From NCBI GenBank assembly GCA_049975065.1, contig JBNGDN010000002.1: DNA of 64,000 bases. One strand, given 5' to 3'. The translations under genes were made by a program, and so were the position numbers. Below are positions 60,946 to 64,000 of the stretch, one piece after another (within the stretch, counting starts at the first letter, position 1; each line of letters starts with the position of its first letter). The DNA comes from Hydrogenovibrio sp049975065. GTDB taxonomy: Bacteria > Pseudomonadota > Gammaproteobacteria > Thiomicrospirales > Thiomicrospiraceae. Under the pieces are notes generated by a model. The model did no database searches. It was not told where the DNA came from and saw only the letters and a program-made list of their open reading frames with translations.

Positions 60946-62274
60946 ATGATTTGGAAGGGGTGGGGTGTTTTAGTTTGGTTGGCGATCTGGCCGTGGGGTG
61001 TTTTCAGCGCAGATTTAAATGACGATTTGAATGGCGATTTGAGCGGTTCGCTGGAGGTGGAGACCTTTGCAGCGGCATCGGCACCGGCCCAATTGTTGTG
61101 GATTCCGTCGGAGTACGGTGTCCTGCCGGAGGAAAGGCAATTGGCTCAGGCTCTAGCGGACAGGGGGCTTACGGTAACCCTGCCGAATCTGTTTGAAAGT
61201 TACTTTCTCCCCGCCACCCCCAGCAGTCTGCAACGCATTCCGCTGAAGGTCATTGTCGATGAAATCCGCCGTTTGCAGGATTCGGGCCAGCCGGTGATTG
61301 TGATCGGCTCCAACCAAGGCGCCGCCTTGGCGGTGAAAGCACTGGTGGACGCCATGCAAACGCCGTCGGCCAATCTGGCGCTGATTTTACTCAACCCCAA
61401 TCTCTATGAAGAAACCCCGCAGGCCGGGCAAAAAGCGGTGTATTGGCCGCAAGCATCGCGTTTGAATGTGCCGGTGTTTGTGTTGCAGGCGGAGTTGTCG
61501 CCCTGGCGTTGGCATTTGCCTGCCTTGCAACAGACTTTGGAAATGGGCGGTTCGGATGTGTTTATGCGGCGGGTGCCGGAGGTGCGTGACCGTTATTATT
61601 TCCGCCCCGATGCTTTGGCGGTGGAAAATCGGCAGGCCGAACAATTGCTGCCGGATCTGCTGACGGCGATGCAGGCGTTGATTCCCTATATGGTGACGAC
61701 GCGTCAAAGCGCGTCAAAACCCGGTGCGACAGTCGCAACCAACGAAACGACCAGGCCCGGTGATTCTCATGCAGCGAATCCGGCGGCCAAACCAACGACC
61801 AGTCCGGCGACGAATGGAAGTGATGCCATCGGTTTGCAGCCCTACACCGGGCCACAGAACCGTCCTTTGCAGCTGGTGGACAGGACGGGCAAAGCGCATG
61901 ATCTGAAAGCGTATCGTGGTCAAGTGGTGTTGCTGAATTTCTGGGCGAGCTGGTGCCCGCCCTGTGTGCATGAAATTCCGTCGATGACGCGTTTGAAAAC
62001 CGCTTTGAGCGATCAGCCGTTTGAAATTCTCGCGGCCAATCTGGCGGAAGAAAAACCGCAAATTGAGTCGTTTCTGAGCGAGCATCCGGTGAATTTCCCC
62101 ATCCTGCTCGACCCCAAAGGCTCGGCGGTGCAGGCCTGGCGGGTGTTCGCCTATCCGAGCACCTATGTCATCGATAAACAGGGCGTCATTCGCTATGCCT
62201 TATTTGGCGGCCACGAATGGGACGATGCCCAGACGCTGCAACAGATCAAAGCGTTGCTGGCCGAGAGTCCTTAA
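60946..62274 (+). CDS. Exported fusion of a hydrolase-like domain and a TlpA-type thioredoxin
   Basis: 442 residues with a signal peptide (LVWLAIWPWGVFS). Residues 40-250 look like a DUF3530-type alpha/beta hydrolase (VIVIGSNQGAALAVKAL, where a serine nucleophile is not evident), then a Thr/Ala/Pro-rich linker. Residues 300-442 are a TlpA/ResA thioredoxin domain with WASWCPPC (Cys337, Cys340) and FAYPSTYVIDKQG. It probably reduces or oxidises periplasmic disulphides. AAGGGAG precedes the ATG. A near copy of the palindrome lies at 62130-62139. Confidence 0.85.
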   Translation: MIWKGWGVLVWLAIWPWGVFSADLNDDLNGDLSGSLEVETFAAASAPAQLLWIPSEYGVLPEERQLAQALADRGLTVTLPNLFESYFLPATPSSLQRIPLKVIVDEIRRLQDSGQPVIVIGSNQGAALAVKALVDAMQTPSANLALILLNPNLYEETPQAGQKAVYWPQASRLNVPVFVLQAELSPWRWHLPALQQTLEMGGSDVFMRRVPEVRDRYYFRPDALAVENRQAEQLLPDLLTAMQALIPYMVTTRQSASKPGATVATNETTRPGDSHAANPAAKPTTSPATNGSDAIGLQPYTGPQNRPLQLVDRTGKAHDLKAYRGQVVLLNFWASWCPPCVHEIPSMTRLKTALSDQPFEILAANLAEEKPQIESFLSEHPVNFPILLDPKGSAVQAWRVFAYPSTYVIDKQGVIRYALFGGHEWDDAQTLQQIKALLAESP

Positions 62275-62322
62275 CCTGAAAAATTCGCAAACGCCTTGAG
62301 CGTCGGTGGCTTGGCGAGCGGT

Positions 62323-63987
62323 TCACAGGTACTGTTCAAGTTGTTTGACAAGAGCGTGTGAACGCGCCTTGATGTCGTGATTGAGAATCTGGTTGTTTTC
62401 GCTGTAATCCATCGGGATTTCCACCAGATGCACGCCGCCGTCTTCAAAGCAGGCTTCCAGTGTTGGCATCAAGTCGTCGGCCTTGTGAATGCGGTGGCCT
62501 TTGGCACCGTAACTTTGTGCGTACATCACAAAGTCGGCATTGTTGAGATCCAGCCCAAACTCGTCAAAGCCCATATTGGCCTGCTTCCACTTAATCATGC
62601 CGAAAGCGTTGTCGTTGAGCACTACCACCACCAAATCGAGTTTCAGACGAACGGCGGTGTCCATTTCCTGTGAATTCATCATAAAGCCGCCATCACCACA
62701 GATGGCCATCACGCGGCGTTCCGGGTACACCAGTTTGGCCGCAATCGCGGACGGCAAGCCCGCGCCCATGGTGGCGAGGGCGTTGTCCAGCAGCACGGTG
62801 TTGTGCTGGTAGGCCAAGTAATTTCGTGCAAACCAGATTTTATAAATCCCGTTGTCCAGCGCAATCAGACCGTCGTCCGGCATGACTTTGCGGATGTCGG
62901 CCACCACCCGCTGCGGATACATCGGGAAACGGCCATCGTGCGACCCTTCCAGCAGGTTTTTATCAATCTGGCGTTTGACTTCCATAAACACATCGAAGCT
63001 CCAGGTTTCCTGGCGTTCAATGCGTTCTTTGATCTGATAGAGGCTGTTGGCAATGTCGCCCACCACGTCTGCTTGCGGAAAATATACCGGGTCAACGGAA
63101 GCATTGGTGAAATTGATGTGAATGACCTTAAAGCCGTCTTGCGTCATAAAGAAGGGCGGTTTTTCCACCACATCGTGACCGATATTGATAATCAGGTCGG
63201 TGTATTGAATGGCACCATGCACAAAATCGTGATCGGATAGCGCCGCACAGCCGAGATACAGGTGATGGCGTTCGTCCACCACACCTTTGCCCATTTGCGT
63301 GGTGAAGAAGGGGATGCCGGTTTTGTCGATAAACTGGCGCAGCATTTTACCGGCGGTTTTACGGTTGGCACCCGCGCCCACCAGAATCAGCGGGCGCTTG
63401 GCGCGTTGAATCATTTCCACCGCATTGCGGATGGCTTTGTCTTCCGCCAGCGGGCGGCGGTGCATGCCTTGTTGAATCACCGGCGAATCGGATTCTTCAC
63501 AGGCAATGTCTTCCGGTAATTCCAGGTGAGCCGCGCCGGGGCGTTCGGTTTTGGCGGAGCGAAACGCCTCACGAATGCGCGCCGGAATGTTGTGGCCGCT
63601 GTGAATCAGGCAGGTGTATTTGGTGATGGGACGCATCATATCCACCACATCGATAATCTGAAACTGACCCTGTTTGTTGGTTTTGATCGGCTTTTGACCG
63701 GTGACCATGACCATCGGCATGGCACCCAGCTGAGCATAGGCGGCGGCCGTGACCAGATTGGTCGCCCCAGGGCCCAGTGTGGACAGGCATACGCCGGCCA
63801 TGCCGGTCAGGCGACCGTAAGTGGCGGCCATAAACCCGGCAGCCTGTTCGTGGCGGGTGACGATGACTTGGATTTTGGAATCTTTCAGCGAGTTGAGCAA
63901 ATCCAGATTTTCCTCACCGGGAATGCCGAAAATATACTCCACGCCTTCCGACTCCAAGGCTTTAACAAATAGATCCGATGTTTTCAT
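62323..63987 (-). CDS. Acetolactate synthase large subunit, catabolic type
   Basis: 554 residues. The ThDP-activating glutamate is in VTRHEQAAGFMA, the ThDP-binding motif is ICGDGGFMMNSQEMDTA with NDNAFGMIKWKQ, and GPGATNL lies near 75. It condenses two pyruvates to acetolactate with CO2 release. No small regulatory subunit follows it, and the sequence resembles AlsS rather than IlvB/IlvI, so a fermentation or pH-related role is possible. It runs close to the right edge; the start at 63987 follows GGAGGCCGCACC. Confidence 0.92.
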   Translation of the reverse strand: MKTSDLFVKALESEGVEYIFGIPGEENLDLLNSLKDSKIQVIVTRHEQAAGFMAATYGRLTGMAGVCLSTLGPGATNLVTAAAYAQLGAMPMVMVTGQKPIKTNKQGQFQIIDVVDMMRPITKYTCLIHSGHNIPARIREAFRSAKTERPGAAHLELPEDIACEESDSPVIQQGMHRRPLAEDKAIRNAVEMIQRAKRPLILVGAGANRKTAGKMLRQFIDKTGIPFFTTQMGKGVVDERHHLYLGCAALSDHDFVHGAIQYTDLIINIGHDVVEKPPFFMTQDGFKVIHINFTNASVDPVYFPQADVVGDIANSLYQIKERIERQETWSFDVFMEVKRQIDKNLLEGSHDGRFPMYPQRVVADIRKVMPDDGLIALDNGIYKIWFARNYLAYQHNTVLLDNALATMGAGLPSAIAAKLVYPERRVMAICGDGGFMMNSQEMDTAVRLKLDLVVVVLNDNAFGMIKWKQANMGFDEFGLDLNNADFVMYAQSYGAKGHRIHKADDLMPTLEACFEDGGVHLVEIPMDYSENNQILNHDIKARSHALVKQLEQYL

Positions 63988-64000
63988 GGTGCGGCCTCCA

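Overview
The window is a bacterial chromosome segment with tightly packed, mostly ordinary gammaproteobacterial genes (rph, rdgB, adk, purU, tmcA, mgtE, a bifunctional penicillin-binding protein, Fur-type exbB-exbD-tonB) plus several less common clusters. I cannot name the species. The gene mix and moderately G+C-rich sequence would fit a free-living gammaproteobacterium, possibly of the Thiomicrospira/Hydrogenovibrio/Thiomicrorhabdus type, but that is inference. Three runs of exactly 100 N (17368-17467, 25103-25202, 43569-43668) are scaffold gaps. Each lies inside a gene and has identical bases on both sides.

Layout. 1-5.9 kb: two divergent gene sets (FAD oxidoreductase, DUF1365 protein and a truncated cyclopropane-fatty-acid-synthase-type methyltransferase on minus; short-chain dehydrogenase, NTF2-like protein and transporter on plus). 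This set resembles the membrane-lipid genes controlled by singlet oxygen or light in other proteobacteria. 6.4-7.7 kb: a BrnT/BrnA toxin-antitoxin pair and a tRNA cluster (Phe, Leu-UAG, Leu-CAG). 7.9-12.6 kb: DUF3429 protein, an exonuclease/GIY-YIG nuclease fusion, an exported hydrolase with coupled leader minigenes, and a TIGR03643 protein followed by a photolyase split into two genes in reversed order. 12.8-23.8 kb: a PAS chemoreceptor, exported peroxiredoxin, hydrolases, a Tat lipoprotein phosphoesterase, and a c-di-GMP EAL protein with its partner binding protein.

24-30.3 kb: an APH-fold kinase, an Rpn-family nuclease, and a thiamine-uptake operon under a TPP riboswitch (TonB receptor, two YkoF-like domains, a methyltransferase, a PnuC/PnuT-type permease). 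30.5-33 kb: rimB, a desuccinylase-like peptidase and a rimK broken by one in-frame amber codon. 33.2-42.5 kb: housekeeping genes. 42.5-47.5 kb: the most promising undescribed system, in which two DUF1538 membrane proteins are flanked by two P-II-like proteins, a further possible P-II-like protein and a CBS-domain protein. 47.5-64 kb: flavin reductase, xthA, cyclic-di-GMP proteins, purU, the Ton system, tmcA, a CAP protein, a hydrolase-thioredoxin fusion and acetolactate synthase.

The strongest signal not explained by genes is a 10-bp palindrome, CCAGGCCTGG. I found 27 exact copies by reading, where about 0.06 would be expected by chance for one given 10-mer. Twenty-one copies lie inside genes, mostly encoding QAW or PGL. 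Six lie between genes, always just past a gene end. None occurs from 39.9 to 52.1 kb, the stretch that contains the DUF1538 locus.
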